This document shows positions 7,290 through 15,483 of a DNA stretch of 64,000 nucleotides, piece after piece. Origin of the DNA: Aedoeadaptatus coxii (lineage in GTDB: Bacteria; Bacillota; Clostridia; Tissierellales; Peptoniphilaceae). Every line of letters begins with the position of its first letter. Position 1 is the stretch's first letter. The stretch lies in NCBI RefSeq assembly GCF_903819215.1, contig NZ_CAIJCT010000010.1; one strand, 5' to 3'. The position numbers and the translations under genes are program-made. The notes beneath the pieces were generated by a model, which searched no databases, was not told where the DNA came from, and worked only from the letters and a program-made list of their open reading frames with translations.

Positions 7290-8408
7290 ATGAAAAAATT
7301 AATATCCATTCTAATGGCATGCCTTTTACTTTTAAGCGGCTGCGGAAAAAAAGAGCTGACGCGTTATGAGGCCACTTATTACGATACATTTGATACGGTG
7401 ATCAGTGCCATGGTCTATGCAGATAACGAAAAACAAGGCAATCAATACCTTAAACAAATTCACGATCGCTATCAACAATTGGATCGTCTGTATAACGGAT
7501 TTAAGAATTTCGACGGCATGACCAATTTAAAAACCTTGAACGATCATGCGGGAAAGGGAAAGGTAGTCGTCGACAAGGAACTTTACGATTTGATCGACTA
7601 TTCCATAAAAGAATATAAAAAGTTTGGCGAAACCAACATTGCTTTCGGCGCCGTAACCTCTATTTGGCAACAATACCGCGACAAATACGAAGTGGCACCG
7701 GAGGGCGGAACGGAGAGCGACGATGAGGTGTTAAAAGAAGGCCATCCCGATGCTAAACTTCCTCCTATGGAAGCATTACGTGCCGCCAATGAACATACCA
7801 ACATTGACGACATCGTCTTATACCCCGATGAATCGGCGGTAGAAATCAAAGATCCCAAGCTTAAAATCGACCTAGGCGCCGTAGCGAAAGGCTATGCTAC
7901 GGAAAAAATCGGGGAAGAACTTCGTAAAGAAGGCTGTCCGGCGGCGATTATCAGTGCCGGCGGGAATGTCAAAATCATCGGTTCGGCTCCGGAAAAAGAT
8001 CGTAAATATTTCGGCATCGGTTTGCAAAATCCCGAAGCCGTTATCGGCGGTACGGAAGGCGCGGACAACATGAAAGATGTTCTTTACGCCAACGACACCT
8101 CCGTCGTCACCAGTGGCGATTATCAACGTTTTTACATCGTCGCCGGAAAGCACTACCATCACTTAATCGATCCGGACACCTTAATGCCGGCCACCCATGC
8201 CCGTTCGGTCACTATCGTTACCAAAGACAGCGGCTATGCCGACTTCCTCTCCACCACCGTGTTCTGTATGCCTTACGACAAAGGGCGTAAGCTTGTAGAT
8301 TCCCTAGACGGCGTGGAAGCTTACTGGATTTTCGCCGACGGCAGCGTGCAATTTACCGATGGGCTGAAAGATTCTTTAGACAGCCAGGGAGCGACGAATG
8401 CGGACTAA
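7290..8408 (+). CDS. apbE: FAD:protein FMN transferase, ApbE-family lipoprotein
   Basis: A 372-residue lipoprotein. Its signal peptide ends in the lipobox LLLSGC, so it is lipidated and acts outside the membrane. ApbE uses FAD to attach FMN covalently to a threonine of target flavoproteins (Rnf/Nqr or extracellular reductases). Family features are YYDTFDT near the N-terminus, KIDLGAVAKGYATEKIGEEL, AIISAGGNV, and HHLIDPDTLMPA towards the C-terminus. The ATG at 7290 was chosen for its AGGAG; an in-frame ATG at 7194 would lie inside the leader. The last codons overlap the next gene by 11 bases. No obvious FMN-acceptor target is encoded in the window. Confidence 0.93.
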   Translation: MKKLISILMACLLLLSGCGKKELTRYEATYYDTFDTVISAMVYADNEKQGNQYLKQIHDRYQQLDRLYNGFKNFDGMTNLKTLNDHAGKGKVVVDKELYDLIDYSIKEYKKFGETNIAFGAVTSIWQQYRDKYEVAPEGGTESDDEVLKEGHPDAKLPPMEALRAANEHTNIDDIVLYPDESAVEIKDPKLKIDLGAVAKGYATEKIGEELRKEGCPAAIISAGGNVKIIGSAPEKDRKYFGIGLQNPEAVIGGTEGADNMKDVLYANDTSVVTSGDYQRFYIVAGKHYHHLIDPDTLMPATHARSVTIVTKDSGYADFLSTTVFCMPYDKGRKLVDSLDGVEAYWIFADGSVQFTDGLKDSLDSQGATNAD

Positions 8409-8916
8409 CGGTAGAATATTTGCGGCGACGCAGGCGGTGATGATCTTACTGTGTTCGGTTATCGCCATCGGCCTCCATCACGCCCCCTTGTTAGAAGGTT
8501 TTTTGTATCGACATATCATTTTCCGCATCGCGGCAGTGCTTGCTGTCGGGGCGGTATATGTCGGCGCGGGTAAACTCATGCGTCTGCGATCCTTCGTCGA
8601 TGTACTCAGCCTTTTATTTGTGCCCGCCGTGTTTTGGGGCGTGTTAATGGTAGCGGCCTACTTCGGCGGCGGAAGCGATGCCTTTTTACGAGGACCTTTC
8701 CGCTCCATGTGGCGCTTTCCTCTGGATATCGCCATGTTGCCTCAGGTAGTCGTCATGGGCCTTTTGCGTTTACGCTACACGCCAAAAATCCATATGGCAT
8801 TTGCCTTTGTAGCCCAGATCGCCATGATCCTTGCGGCGTGGAAGCGAATGCTGCATTACCGCAGACGGGCGGCTAAACGCAGACGCATTAGAGAACGAAA
8901 AGAAAGAAGGTCATAA
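8398..8916 (+). CDS. Membrane protein of unknown function (ApbE-linked)
   Basis: A 172-residue protein with about four or five hydrophobic segments (roughly 10-28, 38-56, 67-88, 105-122, 131-148) and a very basic tail (RRRAAKRRRIRERKERR). It overlaps the end of apbE by 11 bases, and the following gene starts on the last base of its stop codon, so it is certainly part of the operon. No family was recognised; it could be a partner of the ApbE lipoprotein or of the downstream lipid phosphatase. Confidence 0.75.
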   Translation: MRTNGRIFAATQAVMILLCSVIAIGLHHAPLLEGFLYRHIIFRIAAVLAVGAVYVGAGKLMRLRSFVDVLSLLFVPAVFWGVLMVAAYFGGGSDAFLRGPFRSMWRFPLDIAMLPQVVVMGLLRLRYTPKIHMAFAFVAQIAMILAAWKRMLHYRRRAAKRRRIRERKERRS

Positions 8917-9431
8917 TGTATCGTTACGATATGGAAGATTTATTCAATAAAAGTATCGATGCCTTAGAGAAAAAAGGCGTCGCTATTCGCGATATTGCAG
9001 ACGTTGTGTACGAGTTGCAAAAAGATTACGGGCCCATTACAATGGAAATGTGTGAAGAAAATGTCTTGGCAGTTCTTCGCAAGCGTGAAACCATTCACGC
9101 CGTGTTGACGGCTCTCGCCATCGACAAAGCGGTGGATCAAAAACTTTTTGACGAGCCCATTCAGTCCATCATCGAAGATGACGAAGGACTGTATGGCATC
9201 GACGAAGTGTTGAGCCTTGCCGTAGTGAACATTTACGGTTCTATCGGCCTTACCAACTTCGGCTATTTAGACAAAAAGAAAATCGGCATTATCGACAAAC
9301 TCGACAAAATGAAAGGTAAAGAAGTCACTACCTTTACCGATGATTTAGTGGCAGCCATAGCCGCAGCAGCTGCCAGCCGATTAGCCCACAGCAATCAAGG
9401 AATGAAAGAAGGTGCCAAGCATGAAGCATAA
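8916..9431 (+). CDS. Phosphatidylglycerophosphatase A-like (PgpA/YutG) protein
   Basis: A 171-residue soluble or peripheral protein matching the PgpA-related family: GVAIRDIADVVYELQKDYGP, KRETIHAVLTALAIDKA, SIIEDDEGLYGIDEVLSLA, NIYGSIGLTNFGYLDK and FTDDLVAAIAAAAASR in that order. Classical PgpA dephosphorylates phosphatidylglycerol phosphate, but this YutG-like branch is shorter on membrane segments and its activity is assigned by homology only. The start overlaps the previous stop by one base, and the C-terminus overlaps the queT start region. Confidence 0.85.
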   Translation: MYRYDMEDLFNKSIDALEKKGVAIRDIADVVYELQKDYGPITMEMCEENVLAVLRKRETIHAVLTALAIDKAVDQKLFDEPIQSIIEDDEGLYGIDEVLSLAVVNIYGSIGLTNFGYLDKKKIGIIDKLDKMKGKEVTTFTDDLVAAIAAAAASRLAHSNQGMKEGAKHEA

Positions 9432-9918
9432 ACTTACCACCCGTTGGATCGCAACAACGGCAGTATTAGCAGCCGTATATTATGCCTTAACGGTTGTATT
9501 TTCACCAATTTCTTACGGACCCATTCAATTCCGCGTATCGGAAGTAATGAATATGTTGGTCTTTTTTAACCCGAGCTTTGGCCCGGGCATCGTCTTAGGG
9601 GTGTTTTTATCTAACATTACATCGCCCTTAGGCGCATACGATCTCGTGTTCGGAACATTCCACACGGCGATCAGTCTCTATTTCATGAGTAGGGTCCACA
9701 ATAAGTGGGTGGCGAGCTTAATGCCCGCCCTATTTGCGTGGATTATTGGTTTTGAGTTAGTTCTAGCTTTCGGCGGCGGAATCATCGGTTTTTTGACCAT
9801 GAGTCTTTCCGTAGCGGCCAGCGAGGTCATTATCTGCACATTGATCAGCGTTCCCGTCTACGAAGTACTCCAAAAGAACCCGGGCTTCCGATCCATTGTC
9901 AACAAGAACCCTCAATAG
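9421..9918 (+). CDS. queT: QueT-family queuosine precursor transporter (ECF S component)
   Basis: A 165-residue membrane protein with about five or six helices. SPISYGPIQFRVSEVMNML, NITSPLGAYDLVFGT and the SEVIICTLISVPVYE end are typical of QueT. QueT proteins are substrate-binding S components thought to import queuine or preQ1 with a shared EcfTAA' module. An ATG at 9421 with GAAGG upstream is preferred over the GTG three codons earlier. No preQ1 riboswitch is visible because the gene overlaps its upstream neighbour. The only T/A module in this window is the one on the island at 16081-18281, which may or may not serve QueT. Confidence 0.88.
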   Translation: MKHKLTTRWIATTAVLAAVYYALTVVFSPISYGPIQFRVSEVMNMLVFFNPSFGPGIVLGVFLSNITSPLGAYDLVFGTFHTAISLYFMSRVHNKWVASLMPALFAWIIGFELVLAFGGGIIGFLTMSLSVAASEVIICTLISVPVYEVLQKNPGFRSIVNKNPQ

Positions 9919-9941
9919 GATTCTGTAGATAGGAGAATGTC

Positions 9942-10202
9942 ATGGAAGTAAAAGTTTGTGTAGGTGCACGCTGCACGATGATGGGCTCGAGCCACATGCT
10001 CGACGAATTGGAAGATTTACAAGAGCGTTATTTTGAAGAAGGCGAGTTGGAAATCGTTCAAAAAAATTGCTACGGAGTCTGCAAATCCGAAGGCATTGAA
10101 AAAACGCCGGTCGTCAGCATCGACGGCGACATCATAACCACAGCTAAAACGCAAGTAGTTTGTGAAGAAGTCCTGCGCCGCGCAGGAAAGATCGAAAAGT
10201 AG
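9942..10202 (+). CDS. Thioredoxin-fold 2Fe-2S protein (NuoE/HydC-like)
   Basis: An 86-residue protein equivalent to the C-terminal 2Fe-2S domain of NuoE. Cysteines are at VCVGARCTMMG (Cys6, Cys11) and QKNCYGVCKSEG (about Cys44, Cys48), the C-x4-C...C-x3-C pattern that binds one cluster. Such stand-alone domains pass electrons between NADH/ferredoxin partners and hydrogenases. It lies 12 bases upstream of an [FeFe] hydrogenase, so it is probably its electron partner. GGAGAA precedes the ATG. Confidence 0.9.
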   Translation: MEVKVCVGARCTMMGSSHMLDELEDLQERYFEEGELEIVQKNCYGVCKSEGIEKTPVVSIDGDIITTAKTQVVCEEVLRRAGKIEK

Positions 10203-10214
10203 GGGGATAAGTCA

Positions 10215-11726
10215 TTGAAAGAAAGTTACGCTAGTGTCATGGGTCTTCGCAGACTCGTTTTTGCCGAAGTTGCGAAGATGGCATTTACTGATACGCCGTT
10301 GGATGAATTGGAAACTGTCGGTTATAGACTCTATCCGGGCAACACGCCCGATGATTTGGAAGATGTTTTCCGTAAACGTGCTATCGCCGAAGAAATGATT
10401 CGCTTGGCCATGGGCATGGATTTGAGAGATTACGGAGAATACATACCGGTTACCGACGGCTTTGACAATGTCGACGTAGATACGAGTATTTTCGAACCGC
10501 CTTTGGTAGATGTTATTAAATTTGCCTGCGAAGCCTGCCCGACCCGCGCATTAACCGTTACGAATAACTGTCGTAAATGTATGGCGCGTCCTTGCACCAA
10601 TGTGTGCCCGGTTAATGCCGTCAGCATCGGCAAATACGGCGCCGTTATCGATCAGGAAAAATGTGTGAAATGCGGCCGTTGCCAACGCACCTGCCCCTAT
10701 CACGCCATCGTCGAATACGATCGCCCCTGCGCATCTGTTTGCGGCGTAGGCGCCATCGAAAGCGACGAAATGGGCCGCGCCGTCATTAACCACGATAAAT
10801 GCGTCGGTTGCGGACGTTGTGTCGTACAATGCCCTTGGGGTGCTGTCGGCGACAAGACCATGATCTATCAATTGGCCAAGGCACTTAAACAAAAAGATAA
10901 GCGCATTTACGCCATTCCCGCGCCCAGTTACATCGGCCAGTTTGGCGCTAAAACCACGCCGGAACAAGTGCGTGCGGCAATGAAACAATTAGGTTTCGAA
11001 GATATGATCGAAGTAGGCCTCGGCGCCGACTACACCACCCTTCACGAAGCCAAAGAATATTTGGAACGTGTGCCGGAGGAAATTCCCTTTATGGGTACGA
11101 GCTGCTGCCACTCGTGGACACTGCTCATTCAATACAAATTCCCGGAAATGAAAGATTACGTTTCCGACTCGGGAAGCCCCATGCGCTACACGGCAGAGCA
11201 CATTAAGCGCAAAGATCCCGACGCCATCGTCTGCTTCGTCGGACCCTGTACGTCGAAAAAAGTTGAGTCCATTACGAGCGATGTAAAAGAATACGTCGAC
11301 TTCGTTATCACCTTTGAAGAGCTTATGGGCATGTTCGTCGCCATGGACATCGAACCTTCCGAAATCGAAACGGAAGAAGGGGAAGTGGAGTCCTCCTCCT
11401 CGGCGAGAGGATACGCTATGGCAGGCGGCGTAGCGGCAGCGGTAAAAGAAGTTGCCGAACGCATCGATCCCGAACGGGATATTCAGATCGAAGGCGCCAA
11501 CTCCCTGAAGGAATGTATCCGCATGCTTCAAATGGCGAAGGCCGGCAAAAAAGACGGCTACCTGCTGGAAGGCATGGCATGTGAAGGCGGATGCATCGCC
11601 GGAATGGGTACCATTGCCTCCACGACGCGCGTACGCAAAGCCGTCAATAGCTACATGAAAGAATCGGAGTATAAAACACCGCTCGAAAATGAATTGGTGG
11701 ACGACTCTTTAAAAGACTTTAGCTAA
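10215..11726 (+). CDS. [FeFe] hydrogenase, monomeric group-B-like
   Basis: A 503-residue cytosolic iron-sulfur enzyme for proton reduction or H2 oxidation. A cysteine-rich N-terminal region (about 95-215) includes CRKCMARPC, CVKCGRCQRTC and CVGCGRCVVQC and should bind three or more 4Fe-4S clusters. H-cluster motifs follow: GTSCCHSW (L1, about 296-303), FVGPCTSKK (L2, about 340-348) and EGMACEGGCIAGMG (L3, about 449-462). L1 differs from the canonical TSCCPGW: Pro-Gly is replaced by His-Ser, while both cysteines are kept. The gene starts at TTG, with GGGGGA 7 bases upstream. The maturases HydEFG are not in this window. Confidence 0.92.
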   Translation: MKESYASVMGLRRLVFAEVAKMAFTDTPLDELETVGYRLYPGNTPDDLEDVFRKRAIAEEMIRLAMGMDLRDYGEYIPVTDGFDNVDVDTSIFEPPLVDVIKFACEACPTRALTVTNNCRKCMARPCTNVCPVNAVSIGKYGAVIDQEKCVKCGRCQRTCPYHAIVEYDRPCASVCGVGAIESDEMGRAVINHDKCVGCGRCVVQCPWGAVGDKTMIYQLAKALKQKDKRIYAIPAPSYIGQFGAKTTPEQVRAAMKQLGFEDMIEVGLGADYTTLHEAKEYLERVPEEIPFMGTSCCHSWTLLIQYKFPEMKDYVSDSGSPMRYTAEHIKRKDPDAIVCFVGPCTSKKVESITSDVKEYVDFVITFEELMGMFVAMDIEPSEIETEEGEVESSSSARGYAMAGGVAAAVKEVAERIDPERDIQIEGANSLKECIRMLQMAKAGKKDGYLLEGMACEGGCIAGMGTIASTTRVRKAVNSYMKESEYKTPLENELVDDSLKDFS

Positions 11727-11749
11727 AAAGTATGGTCGAAGGTCATCAA

Positions 11750-11785
11750 GAAAGACATTTTCCCCCGGGGAAGATGTCTTTTTCT
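11750..11785 (+). terminator. Intrinsic terminator after the hydrogenase
   Basis: A long imperfect stem AAAGACAT.TTCCCC / GGGGAAGATGTCTTT followed by T residues. A TATAAT box at 11797-11802 lies just behind it and may start the next unit. Confidence 0.85.
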
Positions 11786-11847
11786 GTGCGCAAGTTTATA
11801 ATAGATAAATAAGGTTTCGCAATATTATGTTTGCAATCGAGGCGTTT

Positions 11848-12567
11848 ATGAAGAGGAATGGTTATGTTACCGTAAAGGACGGTACGCAAATTTTTTACAC
11901 GATTTTCGGCAGTGGCGAGCCGGTTTTGTTTTTACACGGCAATGGGGGAAGCAGTCACTTTTTCCAATATCAGGTGGCGTCGTTTAAAAAGGCGTTTCAG
12001 CTCGTTTTTTTAGACAGTCGCGGACACGGCAGGAGCACCAATTGCGGCGATCATTTGGATTTCGATTTAATGGCCGAAGATACGAAGGAATCATTAGATG
12101 CCCTTGGACTTCATAAGGTATCCATCGTCGGCTTTTCCGACGGGGCGAATCTCGCCATGGTGTTTGCCGCTCGCTTTCCCGATTATGTGCAAAAGCTCGT
12201 GTTAAATTCAGGCAATTTGTTTTTTAAGGGTACGAAGTGGTACAGCCGGCTTCTTTCCTATTTGCAGTTTGGCATGAATGTAGTTTTAAATATGCTGTCT
12301 CGTCGCTTTAAGAATTCAAAACTACAGGCGAAGCTTCTCTTACAAGAGGAAGTGTTGCCGCCGGAGGAATTAAAAGATGTGGACGCGCCTTCCATGGTCA
12401 TCGTCGGCGAAAACGACGTGATCGAAGAATCTCATTCGAAATACATCGCTTCCCTTCTTCCTCACGGCCATTTTGTGGAAGTACCGAGGGAGGGCCATAA
12501 CTTGGCGCGCACCGATGCGCCGACCTTTAATCAAATCGTATTGTCGTTTTTAAAAGGAGAGTCATGA
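11848..12567 (+). CDS. Alpha/beta hydrolase
   Basis: About 239 residues. The fold is shown by VLFLHGNGGS (oxyanion region), the nucleophile elbow GFSDGA, the acid in VGENDVIEE and the catalytic His in REGHNLAR. Esterase or lipase-like activity is likely; the substrate is unknown. The ATG at 11848 has GAGG 5 bases upstream; an in-frame ATG at 11827 is possible. The stop overlaps the mprF start by 4 bases, so the two are co-translated, hinting at a lipid-related role. Confidence 0.87.
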   Translation: MKRNGYVTVKDGTQIFYTIFGSGEPVLFLHGNGGSSHFFQYQVASFKKAFQLVFLDSRGHGRSTNCGDHLDFDLMAEDTKESLDALGLHKVSIVGFSDGANLAMVFAARFPDYVQKLVLNSGNLFFKGTKWYSRLLSYLQFGMNVVLNMLSRRFKNSKLQAKLLLQEEVLPPEELKDVDAPSMVIVGENDVIEESHSKYIASLLPHGHFVEVPREGHNLARTDAPTFNQIVLSFLKGES

Positions 12568-15089
12568 AAAGAGTAATTCAAGGTATAAAAAAATACATCG
12601 AGCCATTGTTTATTCTGTCGGTGTTTATTCTCGTGGTCTTGGAATTTAAAAGTTTATCCAAGGAAATTTCCTACGATAAATTAACCGCCGTATTGCAGGG
12701 CGTGTCGCCTTTTATCGTGATCCTTTTGCTCCTTGCAGGGATCGTGTCGGTATTGCCCATGCTCGAATATGAGGTGATTTTAAATCGCCTGATCGACGGG
12801 AAACACGAAAAGCGCTATCTTTACGAGACGAGCTTTACCATTAATACCATGAATAATCTCATCGGCTTCGGCGGGATTATTAACATGGGGCTTCGAAATT
12901 ATTATTACGGCGATAAGAAAAATAAGGTGGAGCTTTTAAAGGTGATTTTGGAAACCCATATTTATCACCTTATCGGCGTTTCCATTTTGTCGGCCATGGG
13001 TCTTCTCTACATGGCACTGAGTCGAGATACTGCCGTTACGACTTATGCGCCCTGGCTTATTGGCGGCGTCTTATACTCTCCCATTGTCATTTTATTTTCC
13101 AATCGAAAACAAGGGGAAGGGAAGCGGGTGCCCCTATGGGCGCAAGCTCGCCTGGCCCTTACATCGTTTTTGGAATGGGGCGGTGCCTATTGCCTTTTCC
13201 TCTTCATCGGTAAATGTATGGGCGTGGAATTTCACGTCGCCCAAGTATTGACGGTCCTTGTGTCGGCGAGCATCATCGGCATGGTGTCCATGATTCCGGG
13301 GAGTTTAGGCTCTTTCGACTTAATGACATTGGTGGGCCTCGGGAATTTAGGGGTCGGCTATGAAACCGTGCTGGCGTGGCTTCTCTTATACCGCGTATGC
13401 TATTACGTGGTGCCCTTTTTAATCGGCCTCTACTTTTTCATCAAGCATTTCGGCCACAGCTTTAACGAAGAAAACGACGGTATACCGGCGGAATTTTTAA
13501 AATCCATCGGCCACGATATTTGTTCTTTAATGATGTATTTATTCGGGATCTTTATGATTCTATCGGCCACGATTCCCGATCAGGTGAGCACGATTAAATG
13601 GCTCGCGAAATTAAATCCCATTCACGCCAATATACTGTACCAGTTCCCGAGCATTCTATTAGGCCTCGTGTTTATTCTGCTGGGGCGGTTAAACATTGAA
13701 AATCAAACGAGATCCTTTAAGCCGACGATTCTCTTCCTGGCCATTACCTTTTTCTACGCCATGCTGACGGGCTTCGGCGTCATAACCTACGCTTATCTCA
13801 TTTTGCTCACGATCCTCACCATTTCCACGCGGAAAGATCTTTACAGAACCCAATTCGTCTACCGGGCCGAAAGCCTAACCATGGACTTATGCATCGCCCT
13901 ATTCTTCGGTATGCTCTATTTACTTTCCATCGCCAACAAGGCGAAGGGGATGCGCTTAATATTACGGGCGAAAGATTTCATCGTCATACCCTTTGAGGAA
14001 AATTGGCTGCGGATCAGCTTGCTCATCGTCATGAGCGCGGCGGTTCTATACGCGATTTTATATTACGTTCGCGGAAAAGGGGAAACTGTCGGAGAAGCGC
14101 CGGATCTGGATCGGGTGCGGCATTTGCTGGAAACTTACGGCGGCGATTTAGATGCGGGTCTGGTTTTTCTCGGCGACAAACAGCTCTACTGGTACACCGT
14201 CGACGGGGAAGATCGCTGTGCCATTCAGCTAAAGACCGAAGCGGACAATGTCATCGTCATGGGGGAACCTATGGGAAACCCCGAAGATGTTGACGATTGT
14301 ATTCGCGAATTTATTCGCCACGTCGACGTATTAGGTTACGATCTCGTTTTCTACGAAGTGTCGCGAGATTTTATAATGAAACTTCACGATTTCGGCTTCC
14401 ATTTTATGAAATTCGGCGAAGCTGCCCTCGTCAACTTAGACGAATTTACCATGGAAGGCAGAAACAGACGATCGGCTCGCAATGTTTTAAATAAATTCGA
14501 AAAAGAAGGGTACTCCTTTAAAATCTTAGAACCGCCATTTGACGATAAGACCATGAAAACCTTCAAGGCCATATCCGATCAATGGCTGGGGAATCGAGGG
14601 GAAAAAGGATTTTCTTTGGGCTTCTTCGACGATGACTATTTAAATCGCGGCCCCGTCGCCGTCGTGGAAAACGAAGAGGGGAGCATCGTATCCTTTGCCA
14701 ATTTAATGCCCGTCTACAAAAAGGGCTACGCCACCATCGACTTAATGCGCCACGATCCCGAAACGTCGCCGAACGGCACCATGGACTTTTTATTCCTGAA
14801 TCTGTTTTTATATTTCAAAGAGCAGGGGATGCATTGGTTCGATTTAGGCATGGCGCCCCTCGCCAATGTAGGCATTAACGAACACAGCTTTTTACAGGAA
14901 AAACTGGCCTACTTCGTGTTTAAATTCGGCGGAAACATTTATTCCTTTGAAGGGCTTCGAACCTATAAGAGCAAATACGCCACCCGTTGGGATGCGAAAT
15001 ACACCGGCTACAATCACCGCGCCAATTTATTTTTCACCGTCGTGAGTTTAGTGCGCGTCGATCGCAGACCTCCGAAAAAAGAAATATAG
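12564..15089 (+). CDS. mprF: Phosphatidylglycerol lysyltransferase/flippase MprF
   Basis: An 841-residue bifunctional membrane protein. The N-terminal half (about 1-500) has around a dozen hydrophobic helices, including the flippase signature region MVSMIPGSLGSFDLM (about 240-255). The C-terminal half (about 510-835) is a GNAT-like DUF2156 domain (VIVMGEPMGNPED, FEKEGYSFKILEPP, DLGMAPLANVG) that transfers an aminoacyl group from aminoacyl-tRNA to phosphatidylglycerol. Products of the family (Lys-PG, Ala-PG and others) reduce the negative surface charge and give resistance to cationic peptides. The amino acid used cannot be read from sequence. No terminator was found downstream; the AT-rich island begins within about 70 bases. 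Confidence 0.93.
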   Translation: MKRVIQGIKKYIEPLFILSVFILVVLEFKSLSKEISYDKLTAVLQGVSPFIVILLLLAGIVSVLPMLEYEVILNRLIDGKHEKRYLYETSFTINTMNNLIGFGGIINMGLRNYYYGDKKNKVELLKVILETHIYHLIGVSILSAMGLLYMALSRDTAVTTYAPWLIGGVLYSPIVILFSNRKQGEGKRVPLWAQARLALTSFLEWGGAYCLFLFIGKCMGVEFHVAQVLTVLVSASIIGMVSMIPGSLGSFDLMTLVGLGNLGVGYETVLAWLLLYRVCYYVVPFLIGLYFFIKHFGHSFNEENDGIPAEFLKSIGHDICSLMMYLFGIFMILSATIPDQVSTIKWLAKLNPIHANILYQFPSILLGLVFILLGRLNIENQTRSFKPTILFLAITFFYAMLTGFGVITYAYLILLTILTISTRKDLYRTQFVYRAESLTMDLCIALFFGMLYLLSIANKAKGMRLILRAKDFIVIPFEENWLRISLLIVMSAAVLYAILYYVRGKGETVGEAPDLDRVRHLLETYGGDLDAGLVFLGDKQLYWYTVDGEDRCAIQLKTEADNVIVMGEPMGNPEDVDDCIREFIRHVDVLGYDLVFYEVSRDFIMKLHDFGFHFMKFGEAALVNLDEFTMEGRNRRSARNVLNKFEKEGYSFKILEPPFDDKTMKTFKAISDQWLGNRGEKGFSLGFFDDDYLNRGPVAVVENEEGSIVSFANLMPVYKKGYATIDLMRHDPETSPNGTMDFLFLNLFLYFKEQGMHWFDLGMAPLANVGINEHSFLQEKLAYFVFKFGGNIYSFEGLRTYKSKYATRWDAKYTGYNHRANLFFTVVSLVRVDRRPPKKEI

Positions 15090-15160
15090 TTACAGCAAAA
15101 ATAGCCACCGGTAAACCGAACAAAGTATGAAGATCTGGAACGCTTCTACAATGAAAAAAG

Positions 15161-15373
15161 GTGGCCTTAGCGAAGGACGAAGGAAAGCTTAAAAAGATGC
15201 AGGCGACCAAAGCCGAGATCCAGTTCTGCCTGAAGCAGCTACAAAAACAAGACAGGCTTCTGCAAACATTCGACGAACAGAGCTTCTGTGCTCTTGTAGA
15301 TCATATCACGGTATTCAGCAAAGAAAATATTCGCATAACCTTCAGAAATGGCTCAGAAATTAAAACTCTATAA
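15161..15373 (+). pseudogene. C-terminal remnant of a large serine recombinase
   Basis: Seventy codons. KLKKMQATKAEIQFCLKQLQ is a coiled-coil piece and ALVDHITVFSKENIRITFRNG is the typical ending of TndX/Tn4451-type site-specific recombinases. The catalytic serine domain and zinc ribbon are missing. The stretch just upstream (about 15098-15158) reads in a different frame and ends in a stop, so the gene is truncated and shifted rather than a short functional protein. Confidence 0.75.
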
Positions 15374-15407
15374 AATGTCCGAATGGAGCTTTTTATTTTA
15401 ATCGGGG

Positions 15408-15464
15408 TTGAATGAAATGCTCTTAAAGAGGTTTAATCAAATGTGCTAAGTTAGCTTATTCTAA
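15408..15464 (+). promoter_or_regulatory. Predicted promoter with DtxR/IdeR-like operator for the ECF unit
   Basis: TTGAAT (15408-15413), an 18-base spacer and TTTAAT (15432-15437) form a plausible sigma-A promoter. The 19 bases at 15446-15464 match the published DtxR/IdeR iron box (TTAGGTTAGSCTAACCTAA) at 14 positions by my hand alignment. They contain the inverted repeat GTTAG-N6-CTAAC and would cover the transcription start. Repression by a metal-dependent DtxR-type regulator is an inference. Confidence 0.45.
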
Positions 15465-15483
15465 CTCAATGGAGGTTAATCGT

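Noticed and set aside
10551..11531. Long antisense ORFs opposite the hydrogenase
   Set aside because: They have no start site or family resemblance; they arise from the codon pattern of the sense gene.
15446..15464. Fur box
   Set aside because: The arms GTTAG/CTAAC do not fit the GATAATGATAATCATTATC pattern; the DtxR-type box fits better.
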